The translations under genes and the position numbers were made by a program. Source: an uncultured Alphaproteobacteria bacterium (GTDB lineage Bacteria; Pseudomonadota; Alphaproteobacteria; Methylaequorales; Methylaequoraceae). Taken from it: DNA of 55,232 nucleotides. The stretch spans positions 1 to 55,232 of the forward strand of contig CACODD010000004.1 in the NCBI GenBank assembly GCA_902625895.1, in the 5' to 3' direction. Shown in pieces: positions 25,600 through 34,228 of this stretch. The notes below the pieces were generated by a model. That model worked only from the letters and a program-made list of their open reading frames with translations, made no database searches and had not been told where the DNA came from. Positions within the stretch are counted from its first letter, which is position 1, and each line of letters opens with the position of its first letter.

Positions 25600-27200
25600 T
25601 TTTTATAAACCTTAAAAAAAACATTTTCACCTTTTGAATAATTGAAACCTGTAAATTCTTCAATTAGCAAAAAATCGGAAAAATTTTTATTATCTTTTAT
25701 ATTTTTACTTATAATATCAGTAACAATAAGTAAAATTTTTTCTTCTTTCTCTTTCTTGTAGCCCAAAATACTTGATGAATTTGAAGATTTATGTGAGGTT
25801 AGAAATAGTAAACTAGGTTCATTGAAACCAACTGTAAAGATTTTTTCAACACTGCTCTCGTGTTTGTTAATTATCATATTTATTCTATCTGAAATCCACA
25901 AAACCTCCAATCTTGGTAAGAGAAAAAATATTAAAACAAAGTAAGTAAAGATTTGAAAACATCCAGAGGAAATTAATACTGATTTAATCTTTTTTTTTAA
26001 AGTTTCTTTCAAAAGAAACAAAGTAAGGATTAAATATAAAATTATAATAAACACTAAGTTAACGTCAAATTCCGAAAACTGATGTATTGAAAATATAATC
26101 AATGAAATTATCGTCAGAGGAAATAATACAATTGGAAATAATGAAAATTTCAATAACTTTTTGTTGTAATCACATTCATCAATAAACTTTGCAACTAAAA
26201 TACTTAATGGAAGGTAAGCAGGATATATGTAATGAGGTAATTTAGTTGGAATTAACTCGAAAACAACTAAGGGAAAACAAAAACTAATTATGAGATAAAG
26301 TAAAAAGTCGTCCTTTTTAAGGATATACTTAAATCTTTCTTTCATTTGTAAAAAAAGGTTAATTATAAAAATAGACCCAGGCCAGAAAAAAATAAAAAGC
26401 AGTAGTGAATAATACCCTGGAGGAAATCCATGTGACTCCTGACCTGACTTAACTTTATTGAATAAATCGTTGCCGACAGACTCATACCAAAAAGCACCTC
26501 CTGATTTAATGTTTATCAAAACAAACCATGGAATTGTAATCAAAAGCAAAAGAATAAATCCAAAACCTGACCAAATATTTTTAATAAAATTGCGTTTTCT
26601 TAAAACTGAAAAAATTATTAATGGAAAAAATGTAAAAATTATTATGATAGGTCCTTTAATTAAGATACCGAAAGACATCGCAATCCAAAAAAATATTTTA
26701 TTAGGAAAACTCAGGTTTCTAAAATTTACGAGCTTGTAGATTTTCAAGTTGCATATTCCTATAAATAAGAAAAGCAAACCATCAGTTTTTGCCTGGTGAA
26801 TTTCAGATATTGTTAGAAAAGAAAAAATTAAAAAAAATACAGTCAAGAATGCTATTGATTCATTTTCAATATTCCTAATAATTACAAAAATTAAAAAGAA
26901 GCTTATAAAAACTCCTAATATCGATGGTAATCTATATATCGAAATTTTATCGTACGGATAACTTCCAAAAATTGAATTCATTAACGATTGCGTCCAATAA
27001 ATACCTATTGGCTTTTTATATCTTTTTTCTTCTACCATTTTTATGTCAATAAAATCCTTATCAATTAACATTGTTTTAGACGCAGTTGCAAAACGTGCTT
27101 CGTCTCTATCCATTACTGGGAGTTTAAAAATCCCCTGAAGATAGATTAAAAAACAAATAAATAAGAAAAAAAGAAATCTTTTATTAAAAGAAATATTCAT
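25596..27200 (-). CDS. GT39-type (ArnT/PMT-like) lipid-linked glycosyltransferase
   Basis: Integral membrane transferase of 534 residues with about a dozen helices. The N-terminal periplasmic loop contains VMDRDEARFATASK (catalytic Asp33/Glu34 region) and, later, KKPIGIYWTQSL, the pair seen in ArnT and related enzymes that move a sugar from polyprenyl phosphate to lipid A or protein. GYYSLLLFIFFWPGS and LPTKLPHYIYPAYLPLS are further family segments. Donor and acceptor are unknown. The divergent GT2 gene could make its polyprenyl-phosphate sugar. Confidence 0.88.
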   Translation of the reverse strand: MNISFNKRFLFFLFICFLIYLQGIFKLPVMDRDEARFATASKTMLIDKDFIDIKMVEEKRYKKPIGIYWTQSLMNSIFGSYPYDKISIYRLPSILGVFISFFLIFVIIRNIENESIAFLTVFFLIFSFLTISEIHQAKTDGLLFLFIGICNLKIYKLVNFRNLSFPNKIFFWIAMSFGILIKGPIIIIFTFFPLIIFSVLRKRNFIKNIWSGFGFILLLLITIPWFVLINIKSGGAFWYESVGNDLFNKVKSGQESHGFPPGYYSLLLFIFFWPGSIFIINLFLQMKERFKYILKKDDFLLYLIISFCFPLVVFELIPTKLPHYIYPAYLPLSILVAKFIDECDYNKKLLKFSLFPIVLFPLTIISLIIFSIHQFSEFDVNLVFIIILYLILTLFLLKETLKKKIKSVLISSGCFQIFTYFVLIFFLLPRLEVLWISDRINMIINKHESSVEKIFTVGFNEPSLLFLTSHKSSNSSSILGYKKEKEEKILLIVTDIISKNIKDNKNFSDFLLIEEFTGFNYSKGENVFFKVYKN

Positions 27201-27251
27201 TGCTATATACGCTCACTAGATTAGATTTAAAAAATATCATAACATCCGAAA

Positions 27252-27959
27252 ATGAAAAATTTTAGTATAATCATACCAATTTATAACGAATCTGAGTCAA
27301 TATTTGATTTAATCAAAGAAATACATTCTGAATTTAAAAAAAACACTCCTGAATTAATTATAGTTGATGATGGAAGCAATGACGATTTCTATCAACAAAG
27401 AGCTGAATTGAAAAAGTTAAAGGTGAGAATTCTTCGACACAAAAAGAATCTTGGAAAATGTAGAGCGATGTTAACTGGTATCTCAAATGCAAGAAATAAT
27501 TTAATTTGTATTATGGACGGAGATGGACAAAACCCTCCATATGAAGTTAAAAAAATGATTGCCTTTTGGCGTAACTTATCAAAAAAAGAACAAGATAATT
27601 CGCTTATATGTGGAAATAGAAAAATAAGAAAGGATACCTTAATAAAAAGATTAAGTTCAAAAGTTGCAAATACTATAAGAAAATTTTTACTAAAAGATGA
27701 TTGTAATGACACAGCATGTGCTTTGAAAATTTTTAATCGTTCTGATTATTTAAAAATAAAATATTTCAGGAATATGCATCGATTTCTTCCTGCACTATTT
27801 AAAATGAACAGTTGTAAAATATTTAATGTTCAGGTTGACGATAGATTAAGATACAGTGGCGTATCAAAATATTCTTTTAATAATAGATTTTGGGTGGGTA
27901 TTATAGATTTAATCAAGGTATATTTTTTAATAAAAAAAGGAGAAACAAATGGAGACTGA
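27252..27959 (+). CDS. GT2 polyprenyl-phosphate glycosyltransferase
   Basis: DPM1/ArnC-like transferase of 235 residues that would load a sugar onto polyprenyl phosphate. It has FSIIIPIYNESESIFDLIKEI, LIIVDDGSND (nucleotide-sugar contact), the metal-binding MDGDGQNPP (DxD), and a late RYSGVSKYSF that fits the R-Y-x-G-x-S-K-Y of this group. No C-terminal membrane anchors are present; the acceptor membrane partner may be the next gene. It overlaps the LAB_N gene by 11 bases. Confidence 0.88.
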   Translation: MKNFSIIIPIYNESESIFDLIKEIHSEFKKNTPELIIVDDGSNDDFYQQRAELKKLKVRILRHKKNLGKCRAMLTGISNARNNLICIMDGDGQNPPYEVKKMIAFWRNLSKKEQDNSLICGNRKIRKDTLIKRLSSKVANTIRKFLLKDDCNDTACALKIFNRSDYLKIKYFRNMHRFLPALFKMNSCKIFNVQVDDRLRYSGVSKYSFNNRFWVGIIDLIKVYFLIKKGETNGD

Positions 27960-28251
27960 ACAAATTTGGCTTATAATTGGATTTATTGGTCAAACAATTT
28001 TTGCATCCCGCTTCCTTGTACAATGGGTTGTAAGTGAAAGAGCAGCGAAAAGTATAATTCCTAACATTTTTTGGTGGATAAGTTTGGCTGGCAGCATGAT
28101 TTTGTTAAGTTATGCAATTCATAAAGCTGATCCTGTATTTATCGTTGGGCAATCATGCGGTTTTTTAATATATTCAAGAAATATTTATCTAATTAAAAAG
28201 GAAGGAAAAAATAAAAAGAATGATCCAACTAAAATTATGAAAGTTAACTAG
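27949..28251 (+). CDS. LAB_N family membrane protein
   Basis: Short membrane protein of 100 residues, three helices, matching the N-terminal domain of some lipid-A-disaccharide synthases: IWLIIGFIGQTIFASRFLVQWVVSE, then FWWISLAGSMILLSYAI and FIVGQSCGFLIYSRNIYLI. An AAAGGAGA ribosome site precedes the ATG. It typically sits beside GT2 and ArnT-like genes, where it may act as a small transport or scaffold subunit for lipid-linked sugars. It ends on the first base of the next gene's GTG. Confidence 0.9.
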   Translation: METEQIWLIIGFIGQTIFASRFLVQWVVSERAAKSIIPNIFWWISLAGSMILLSYAIHKADPVFIVGQSCGFLIYSRNIYLIKKEGKNKKNDPTKIMKVN

Positions 28252-28865
28252 TGGAATCTAAGAATGAAAAGATACATGATTTCTTAATTGAAAAAAGTAG
28301 AAAATTTCCATTTATAAAGAATGAAATCAAAAATAACGGAGTGTTAAAAATAACAAAACAAGATATTGATTTATTTTCTTTCATGGTCAAAACAATTATA
28401 GCCCAACAAATATCAAACGAAGTAGCTGAAATATTATGGAAAAGATTATGCTCTCAATTAGGAAAAAATTCCATATCAATTAAAAGTTTTAAAAACATTA
28501 GTTACTTAAAAAAAATTCTTATAAAAACAAAGATTTCAAAATCTAAGATTAAATATATATCAGATTTATACACTGCTATGTTAAAAAAAGAAATAAACGA
28601 TCATATGCTTTTGAAAAAGACTGAAGATGAAATTAATTCTTTATTAATAGGATATAGAGGAATAGGCCAATGGACATGCAACATGGTACTTATTTTTTTT
28701 TACAATAAATTAAACATTTTTCCTGAGAATGATCTAGTAATAAAAAAAACTCTAAGGAAATTAAACTTGTTAGAAAAAAAAAAAATTAATTTCCAAGAAA
28801 ATTATTCTCCTTATCTTTCAATTTTCTCTCTTCATCTGTGGAAGATGTCTAAGAGGATTTTGTAA
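28251..28865 (+). CDS. AlkA-like DNA-3-methyladenine glycosylase (HhH-GPD)
   Basis: Base-excision repair glycosylase of 204 residues. Signatures are SFMVKTIIAQQISNEVAEILWKRL (about 43-66), the helix-hairpin-helix LLIGYRGIGQWTCNMVL (131-147) and the catalytic aspartate Asp161 in IFPENDLVIKKTL. Length suits the short AlkA-type family found in Alphaproteobacteria. The start is GTG (TAGTGG junction with the LAB_N stop). The last 48 bases overlap hemY on the other strand. Confidence 0.85.
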   Translation: MESKNEKIHDFLIEKSRKFPFIKNEIKNNGVLKITKQDIDLFSFMVKTIIAQQISNEVAEILWKRLCSQLGKNSISIKSFKNISYLKKILIKTKISKSKIKYISDLYTAMLKKEINDHMLLKKTEDEINSLLIGYRGIGQWTCNMVLIFFYNKLNIFPENDLVIKKTLRKLNLLEKKKINFQENYSPYLSIFSLHLWKMSKRIL

Positions 28866-30134
28866 AAATTCTCTAAAAAAATCGATTTCTGTATGCTTCT
28901 CAAATTTACTCTTTGACCAAATTATTTGTCCAAATGCACTACAATTCTGACAAGTTAGTTGCCATTCTTTTTTTTCAGAATTACATGTTGAGCACTTCCA
29001 TTTTGGATCTGCTATAATGATTCCATCATCATTGAAGGACTTTGGCTCTTTAGTTTGTTCTGAGATCTTTTTATATAAACTAATTACTCGATGATCTCTT
29101 TCGGTCTTTCTAATTTGATCGAGATATTTCTGAGCTTCACCCCAAATTTTTGCTTCAAAACTTGCAAATGCTAAGCTCAACTTAGTTTCATTTGATTTCT
29201 CGTTAACATGTTTTTTTAAAGTTTTAACAATCAGTCTATATCTTTTCAAGGCTTCTTTTTCTCCTTGGGCCTTATACTGCATGAAAGTTTTAATAATATC
29301 AAAACATAGAAGTTGACTCCATGTTTTGCTCAACACTCCAACAGCTTTTTTTAAATTTTGCTTATCTATGTAAAATTTTATAGTTTCGTTTACTACTGGT
29401 ACAGATTGATTAGATAATTTATATGCATCTAAAGCTTCACCTCCAATTAAAATCTTTAGATTAGCTAAATTACTTCTAAGTTGGTTTGGAATTTTTTTTA
29501 AATTATTGATCGTATCATGAGCGAGCTTCCAGTTTTTTTCAAATGCATAAATTCTCGACAACTTTTCATGAAACCAGATATCATCAGGATACTTTTTACA
29601 TAAATTTAAAAGAGCAACTTTTGCATCTTTTTGATTGTTATTTTTTAAGAACAAAACTATTCTTCCTCTTTCAGCAACATATTGAGCCCTAGGAATAGAT
29701 TCCAAAACTCTCAAGTATTTCAATGATTCATTAAGATCGTTTTTAATAAGAGAAGAATTAAAAAGCATAAAGGCAGTAAAAAAATCATTTTTCAAATACT
29801 TTTTAAGCATTCTAGAATTTTTTTCTATGTTACTTGAATCCCCTGTCAGAAGTGCACCAGCAATGTTGTCCAAGCTCTTGTTTGCCAATTGAAGATATTT
29901 TTCATTTCTTTTACTACGAAAGTTTTTAGGTATATTTTTTATAGATGTGAAGGTATATATGACAATTAGAATGGTTGATAAAACAACAACAAAAATGAAT
30001 AAAAGGCCTAAAAGGTTAGTCTCAAAAAAATAATTTTCCCAAAATATTTCAACTTTTCCAGGATTTTCAGACAACCAAACTACAACGGTAGAAGTGAATA
30101 TTAAAATTAGAAAAAGTTTCAAAACTCTAATCAT
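28818..30134 (-). CDS. HemY-like TPR membrane protein
   Basis: Family of inner-membrane proteins in haem-synthesis operons (unrelated to protoporphyrinogen oxidase HemY). Two N-terminal helices with the loop LSENPGKVEIFWENY (about 22-36) match the HemY_N domain. The rest is helical TPR-like repeats. Near the C-terminus is a CxxC-x10-CxxC zinc-ribbon-like element (Cys381, 384, 395, 398), also common in alphaproteobacterial homologues. The function is unproven; a role in haem or membrane organisation is suggested by the operon. It overlaps the Mic60-like gene by eight bases. Confidence 0.86.
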   Translation of the reverse strand: MIRVLKLFLILIFTSTVVVWLSENPGKVEIFWENYFFETNLLGLLFIFVVVLSTILIVIYTFTSIKNIPKNFRSKRNEKYLQLANKSLDNIAGALLTGDSSNIEKNSRMLKKYLKNDFFTAFMLFNSSLIKNDLNESLKYLRVLESIPRAQYVAERGRIVLFLKNNNQKDAKVALLNLCKKYPDDIWFHEKLSRIYAFEKNWKLAHDTINNLKKIPNQLRSNLANLKILIGGEALDAYKLSNQSVPVVNETIKFYIDKQNLKKAVGVLSKTWSQLLCFDIIKTFMQYKAQGEKEALKRYRLIVKTLKKHVNEKSNETKLSLAFASFEAKIWGEAQKYLDQIRKTERDHRVISLYKKISEQTKEPKSFNDDGIIIADPKWKCSTCNSEKKEWQLTCQNCSAFGQIIWSKSKFEKHTEIDFFREFLQNPLRHLPQMKREN

Positions 30135-31152
30135 TTATTTCACCCACGATTTCAAGTAATTGGGATTCTAATAATCTTAATTTTTCTTCAACATCCGAAA
30201 GTTTAGAAGCATCTTCAACCCAAATATCAATTTCATTATCATCAATATTTGATAGTTTAAAAATTTCTATGGCTTCTTCTAAGTTTCCAATAATTAAATA
30301 TTCTTTTGCTTTTACTAATACTTTCCTGAAATTATAAATTTCATATGGAATCTTCTCACTTTTTTCTGAATATTCATTTACTCTAGTTACTTTATAAGTG
30401 CTATTAAGTATATCCTTGATATATTTTACTAAGTTTTCTCTTGAATTTAAGATCTCACTGAATTCTCTTGAGGTCTTATCAAAACTTTTATTTATAAATC
30501 TATCAATATCTACTTCGTAAAAATTAAGTTTCTCATTAAGTCTATCTAACAAATTTGCAACTTTAATTACATTTGAGATTTCTATGCCTTGTAAGTTTAT
30601 TATAGTACTTTTAACTTCAGGCCTGTTATTAAAAATTGAAATAAGAGTATTTAATTCATTCTCGAAACTTTGTCTACTATCAAATTTATTTTTTAAACTT
30701 AATAAGCAATTTAAAATTATATATTTTTCAGCATAGTAAAATTCTGAATTTACTAATTTTCTGCTCTCGTAATTATTTAGTTGTTGAGTTAAATCTGAAA
30801 TTTTTTTATTTGCTCGAGATAACTTTTCGGTGTTTTGCAATGAATCTTGCTTTAAGAGATCGATGTTTTCATTTAAATAAGCAATTTGTTCATTAAAATT
30901 ATTATCTCTCTCTTTTTTATAATTTTTTTTTTCTACCCCTTCAAAAGAGCTTGATCCATTATCATCAAAACTTTTAGAAATAAAATCTTTTACATTAAAA
31001 TTATTTATATAAAAAAAAATCAAGATTGTAGTGATGAATATAGAGAAAATTATAATAGTATATCTCTTGATTTTATTGTGCTTTTTGTACTGATCTCTCT
31101 CCAAATCAATAAAATCACCTTTAGGGGGTGATGATTTATTTGACTCATTCAA
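30127..31152 (-). CDS. Mitofilin/Mic60-like membrane protein
   Basis: Protein of 341 residues between hemD and hemY. It has one N-terminal membrane helix (about residues 28-50) after a short charged cytosolic segment, then a coiled coil (about 80-135), and a C-terminal helical domain rich in charged residues (VLVKAKEYLIIGNLEEAIEIF near 275-295). This plan and operon position match the alphaproteobacterial Mic60/mitofilin proteins, the bacterial relatives of the mitochondrial crista-junction protein. Sequence conservation is low, so placement carries much of the call. The start is TTG, overlapping the hemD stop by eight bases. Confidence 0.72.
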   Translation of the reverse strand: MNESNKSSPPKGDFIDLERDQYKKHNKIKRYTIIIFSIFITTILIFFYINNFNVKDFISKSFDDNGSSSFEGVEKKNYKKERDNNFNEQIAYLNENIDLLKQDSLQNTEKLSRANKKISDLTQQLNNYESRKLVNSEFYYAEKYIILNCLLSLKNKFDSRQSFENELNTLISIFNNRPEVKSTIINLQGIEISNVIKVANLLDRLNEKLNFYEVDIDRFINKSFDKTSREFSEILNSRENLVKYIKDILNSTYKVTRVNEYSEKSEKIPYEIYNFRKVLVKAKEYLIIGNLEEAIEIFKLSNIDDNEIDIWVEDASKLSDVEEKLRLLESQLLEIVGEIND

Positions 31153-31900
31153 TTAACTTCTCCTTTTTGCAGACCTCTCTAATTAATTTTAACATGCTTC
31201 TTTCATTGGGTTGAGAACAAACGAAAACCTTTTCAAATTTTAGTTCTTTTATTTCTTCTGCGATTGAGTCACTTAAGGTAAGAATTTTTTTTCCCCTATA
31301 GTTTTGCATCAAGCTTAACTTAGATAATTCTTTTTTGAAAGAAATAGCTGTTCTTCTTGAAAATAATGTTATTAATCCATCCTTACACGACTTAAAAAAA
31401 TTTTCAAACACTTCTGCCTTCTGATTAACCATAATAGACTCGTAGCAACTTATTTTTTTGTAGTAACAACCCTCACTTCTAAAAAAATCTTCTAAATCTG
31501 AGTTTTGCAGTTTAGAAGTAGGGTGAAGAATTTTGATATTTTGCTGCAAGAAAGGTTTCATCTTTATCTTCAAATTATTGGTGTCACCTTTGATGTTGGT
31601 CACGTTTGCATATCCATTTTTTTTTGCTAAATCAAAAGTTCCATCACCAATTACAAAAATTTTTTTTTTATGTTCTATCTTTTGAAAATTTCTCAACCCA
31701 TTTTTGCTTGTAAATAAAACAAAGTCATAATCTTCATTTTTGTCAAACTCATATTTACATTTAATTATTTGAATTAATGGGGCTAAATAGTACTCAAAAA
31801 AATTTTTATCTAAATATTTAGAAAAATTTAGAGCGTCTTTTTCTGGTCTTGTAAGTAAAATTTTAACTTTTTTATCTAATTTGATTTCTAATTTTGACAC
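31145..31900 (-). CDS. hemD: HemD, uroporphyrinogen-III synthase
   Basis: Closes and inverts ring D of hydroxymethylbilane to give uroporphyrinogen III. The 251 residues show the poorly conserved two-domain plan: ILLTRPEKDALNF at the start, DFVLFTSKNGLRNF (about 60-73), then ITLFSRRTAISF and the C-terminal LTLSDSIAEEIKELKF. These are the usual islands in HemD. The start is GTG at 31900, overlapping hemC by 29 bases. Overlaps with both neighbours indicate one operon hemC-hemD-Mic60-hemY. Confidence 0.88.
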   Translation of the reverse strand: MSKLEIKLDKKVKILLTRPEKDALNFSKYLDKNFFEYYLAPLIQIIKCKYEFDKNEDYDFVLFTSKNGLRNFQKIEHKKKIFVIGDGTFDLAKKNGYANVTNIKGDTNNLKIKMKPFLQQNIKILHPTSKLQNSDLEDFFRSEGCYYKKISCYESIMVNQKAEVFENFFKSCKDGLITLFSRRTAISFKKELSKLSLMQNYRGKKILTLSDSIAEEIKELKFEKVFVCSQPNERSMLKLIREVCKKEKLIE

Positions 31901-32789
31901 CTAATTTATAACTCTCTGACTTGAAATTCTTAATATCTAGATAAATTTTGTCTTTAACACATCTGGCCCCATCTTGTGAGAATGCTATAAAATTAAAAAT
32001 AATTTTGTCTTTATTATTTATTTTTTTTAAGATTGCGTAACCACCAACTGGCGTCTGGCATGAACCATCAAGAGCATTTAAAAAAATCCTTTCACATTCA
32101 GTCTCAAGGAACGTTTTGGAATGATTAAGTTTTCTAATAACTTTGTTTATATTAATATTTTTAACATTTACTACTAATGCTATTGTACCCTGTCCCAAAG
32201 CGGGAACTATTACTCGTGGATCTATTGTTTTATAGGATTTTTTTATATCTAATCTTTTAAGACCGGCATGTGCGAGAATAATTGCGTCGTAACTTTTTTC
32301 TTTTAGTTTTTTTAGTCTAGTATCAACATTTCCACGTATATCTTTGATTATTAGGTCAGGCCTTATTTTTTTTATTTGCATTGCTCGCCTTATCGAGGAG
32401 GTTCCAATAATTGATTTTTTTGGAAGTTCTTTAATATTTGAATCTCTATTTGAAACAATTGCATCCCTAAAGTTTTCTCTTTTCAGTGTCGCAGCTATTT
32501 CAATTCCTTTTGGCAACTTTGTTGGCAAATCTTTGAGAGAATGAATTCCTAAATTTATTTCAAATTTTAATAATGCTTCATCTATCTCTTTTGAAAATAA
32601 ACCTTTATTACCAAGATCAGAAATTTTTTCATTTAAAAATCTATCTCCAGTTGTTTTAAAAAATTTTTTTTGAATTTTAATTCTTGAAGAAACCTGTTTA
32701 CTCAGCTGAGTTTCGAAAATATCGATATGCTTTTTTGCTAAAAGACTTTCCCGTGATCCAACAATTATATTATCAAAATTATTATGCAT
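31872..32789 (-). CDS. hemC: HemC, hydroxymethylbilane synthase
   Basis: Polymerises four porphobilinogens into hydroxymethylbilane. The 305 residues include GSRESLLAKKHIDIF at the start, HSLKDLPT (83-90), RGNVDTRLKKL (152-162), ALGQGTIAL (197-205) and the dipyrromethane-cofactor cysteine Cys244 in NALDGSCQTPVGG. It is the first gene of the minus-strand haem operon. Its 5' end is repeated in decayed form about 346 bases upstream, next to tsaD (see 33060-33172). Confidence 0.97.
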   Translation of the reverse strand: MHNNFDNIIVGSRESLLAKKHIDIFETQLSKQVSSRIKIQKKFFKTTGDRFLNEKISDLGNKGLFSKEIDEALLKFEINLGIHSLKDLPTKLPKGIEIAATLKRENFRDAIVSNRDSNIKELPKKSIIGTSSIRRAMQIKKIRPDLIIKDIRGNVDTRLKKLKEKSYDAIILAHAGLKRLDIKKSYKTIDPRVIVPALGQGTIALVVNVKNININKVIRKLNHSKTFLETECERIFLNALDGSCQTPVGGYAILKKINNKDKIIFNFIAFSQDGARCVKDKIYLDIKNFKSESYKLGVKIRNQIR

Positions 32790-33059
32790 ATACTTTATTT
32801 TACTATTATAAGAAAAAATTTGGGAAAAAAATAAATTGATCTACCTAACAAATAAATTTTAATAACAATAGATCAAATTCAAAAACTTACATGGTAAAAA
32901 AAATAAAGTGTATATACACTTTTATATTAAATATTATGTTAGGTGTCAATTTTTGAAACTGATCTTTTTTGATATTCATTTTGTCAAAAGCTAGTAATGT
33001 TTGGTTATGTTTTGGGATATGTTAAAGTATTGTAGAAATTTAAAACTAAGCATATTTTT
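32790..33059. other. AT-rich intergenic stretch between hemC and its decayed copy
   Basis: About 270 bases with no convincing gene on either strand. The only ORF I see is a 21-codon plus-strand stretch from 32891 that I do not support. It contains the palindrome at 32905-32922. Its flanks are the true hemC 5' end on the left and a degenerate hemC 5' end on the right, so it may be what remains of an inserted or duplicated segment. I found no transposase fragment or terminal inverted repeat. Confidence 0.6.
32905..32922. promoter_or_regulatory. Perfect 18-bp palindrome between hemC and tsaD
   Basis: Two 9-base arms, AAAGTGTAT and ATACACTTT, with no spacer. It lies 115 bases upstream of hemC and 275 bases upstream of tsaD. 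The symmetry suggests binding of a dimeric regulator controlling the haem operon. It is not an obvious Fnr or Fur box. In DNA this AT-rich, perfect symmetry over 18 bases is still more than expected, but function is unproven. Confidence 0.35.
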
Positions 33060-33135
33060 ACTTCAAAAAAATATTAATTTTTGTTAAAAGACTTTATCGT
33101 GATCCAATAATTATATTTTCAGAATTAATATGCAC
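33060..33135 (-). pseudogene. Decayed fragment of the hemC 5' end
   Basis: Read on the minus strand from 33135, the codons give VHINSENIIIGSR, a stop, then SLLTKINIF. This aligns with the HemC N-terminus MHNNFDNIIVGSRESLLAKKHIDIF. The start ATG has become GTG, the codon for Glu14 has become a stop, and a few bases are lost further on. The similarity continues for about 35 bases upstream of the start (to about 33172), so the copied unit includes hemC leader DNA. It is in direct orientation, 346 bases from the intact gene, and directly precedes tsaD on the opposite strand. Confidence 0.75.
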
Positions 33136-33196
33136 ACGCAGGATTTTATTTTAATATTATAAAAAAAAAATAATAAGAACTTTATAAAATTTTAAA

Positions 33197-34228
33197 ATGA
33201 AGGTATTGGGGATAGAAACTAGTTGTGACGAAACTTCTGCTGCTATTGTTGAAAAAAAAAATGGAAGAAAATTTGGAAAGGTGCTTTCTGAAGTCACAGT
33301 TTCTCAAATTAACAAGCATAAAAAATTTGGAGGTGTAGTTCCCGAGCTGGCATCCAGAGAACATAGTAATAATATAGACTTTATAGTACAAAAAACTTTA
33401 AAAAATTCAAATGTAAATCTATCAAAAATTGATGCATTTGCCGCAACTACAGGGCCAGGACTTCTAGGAGGTCTTTTAGTAGGAACCAATTATGCTAAAG
33501 CACTGGCAATTTCTTGTAATAAACCATTTTTATCAATAAACCATCTACAAGGTCATGTTTTAGTTCCAAGAATGAGCAGAGTTATAGATTTTCCTTTTAT
33601 CTGTTTACTTGTATCGGGTGGACACTGTCAAATTCTTCTTGCGAAAGATTATAATAAGTTTAAGGTCATAGGTGAAACGCTTGATGATGCTGTTGGTGAG
33701 GCATACGACAAAATTGCTAAGATATTGGGTTACGACTATCCTGGTGGTCCAATTATAGAAAAACTAGCACTTGAGTGTAATGGGAAATATCATTTTAATC
33801 TACCAAAACCTCTCATTAAAGACAAATCAAAGAATCTTTCATTTTCAGGATTGAAAACAGCTGTAAGAAGAATAATTGAAAAAGGTATTAGTGACGAACA
33901 AAAATTTGATTTAGCAAATGAATTTCAAACTGTAATTTGTGAATGTTTGATTAGCAAAGTTGAACTCGCAATAAATAGCTTAAAATATAGAAACAAGGTA
34001 AATAGTTTTATCCTAACTGGGGGAGTTGCCTCAAATTTATTCATCAGGAGAAAGTTCAAATTACTGTGTAAAAAGAAAGGTTTGTCTTTTATTGCACCAG
34101 AAAAAAAATTATGTACTGATAATGCTAGTATGATAGCTTGGGCTGGGCATGAGATTTTAAATAGAAGAAAAAAAAGCAGTAATTTAAGTTTGTCTCCTAA
34201 ACCTAGGTGGAGGTTGGATTCTTTATGA
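33197..34228 (+). CDS. tsaD: TsaD, tRNA N6-threonylcarbamoyladenosine transferase
   Basis: Catalytic subunit for t6A37 modification of ANN-decoding tRNAs, acting with TsaB, TsaC and TsaE (not in this window). The 343 residues include IETSCDETSAAIV at the start, the metal-binding histidines His116 and His120 (NHLQGH), LLVSGGHCQ, and the ATP-binding LTGGVASN near 275. The C-terminal metal aspartate lies in LCTDNASMIAW. It is divergent from hemC and overlaps gpsA at its end. The hemC-tsaD-gpsA arrangement is common in Alphaproteobacteria. Confidence 0.97.
   Translation: MKVLGIETSCDETSAAIVEKKNGRKFGKVLSEVTVSQINKHKKFGGVVPELASREHSNNIDFIVQKTLKNSNVNLSKIDAFAATTGPGLLGGLLVGTNYAKALAISCNKPFLSINHLQGHVLVPRMSRVIDFPFICLLVSGGHCQILLAKDYNKFKVIGETLDDAVGEAYDKIAKILGYDYPGGPIIEKLALECNGKYHFNLPKPLIKDKSKNLSFSGLKTAVRRIIEKGISDEQKFDLANEFQTVICECLISKVELAINSLKYRNKVNSFILTGGVASNLFIRRKFKLLCKKKGLSFIAPEKKLCTDNASMIAWAGHEILNRRKKSSNLSLSPKPRWRLDSL

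Noticed and set aside
32891..32956. A 21-codon plus-strand ORF (MVKKIKC...) between hemC and tsaD
   Set aside because: Short, no ribosome site, overlaps the palindrome, and lies in DNA that looks like a decayed duplication. It is no better than chance in AT-rich sequence.
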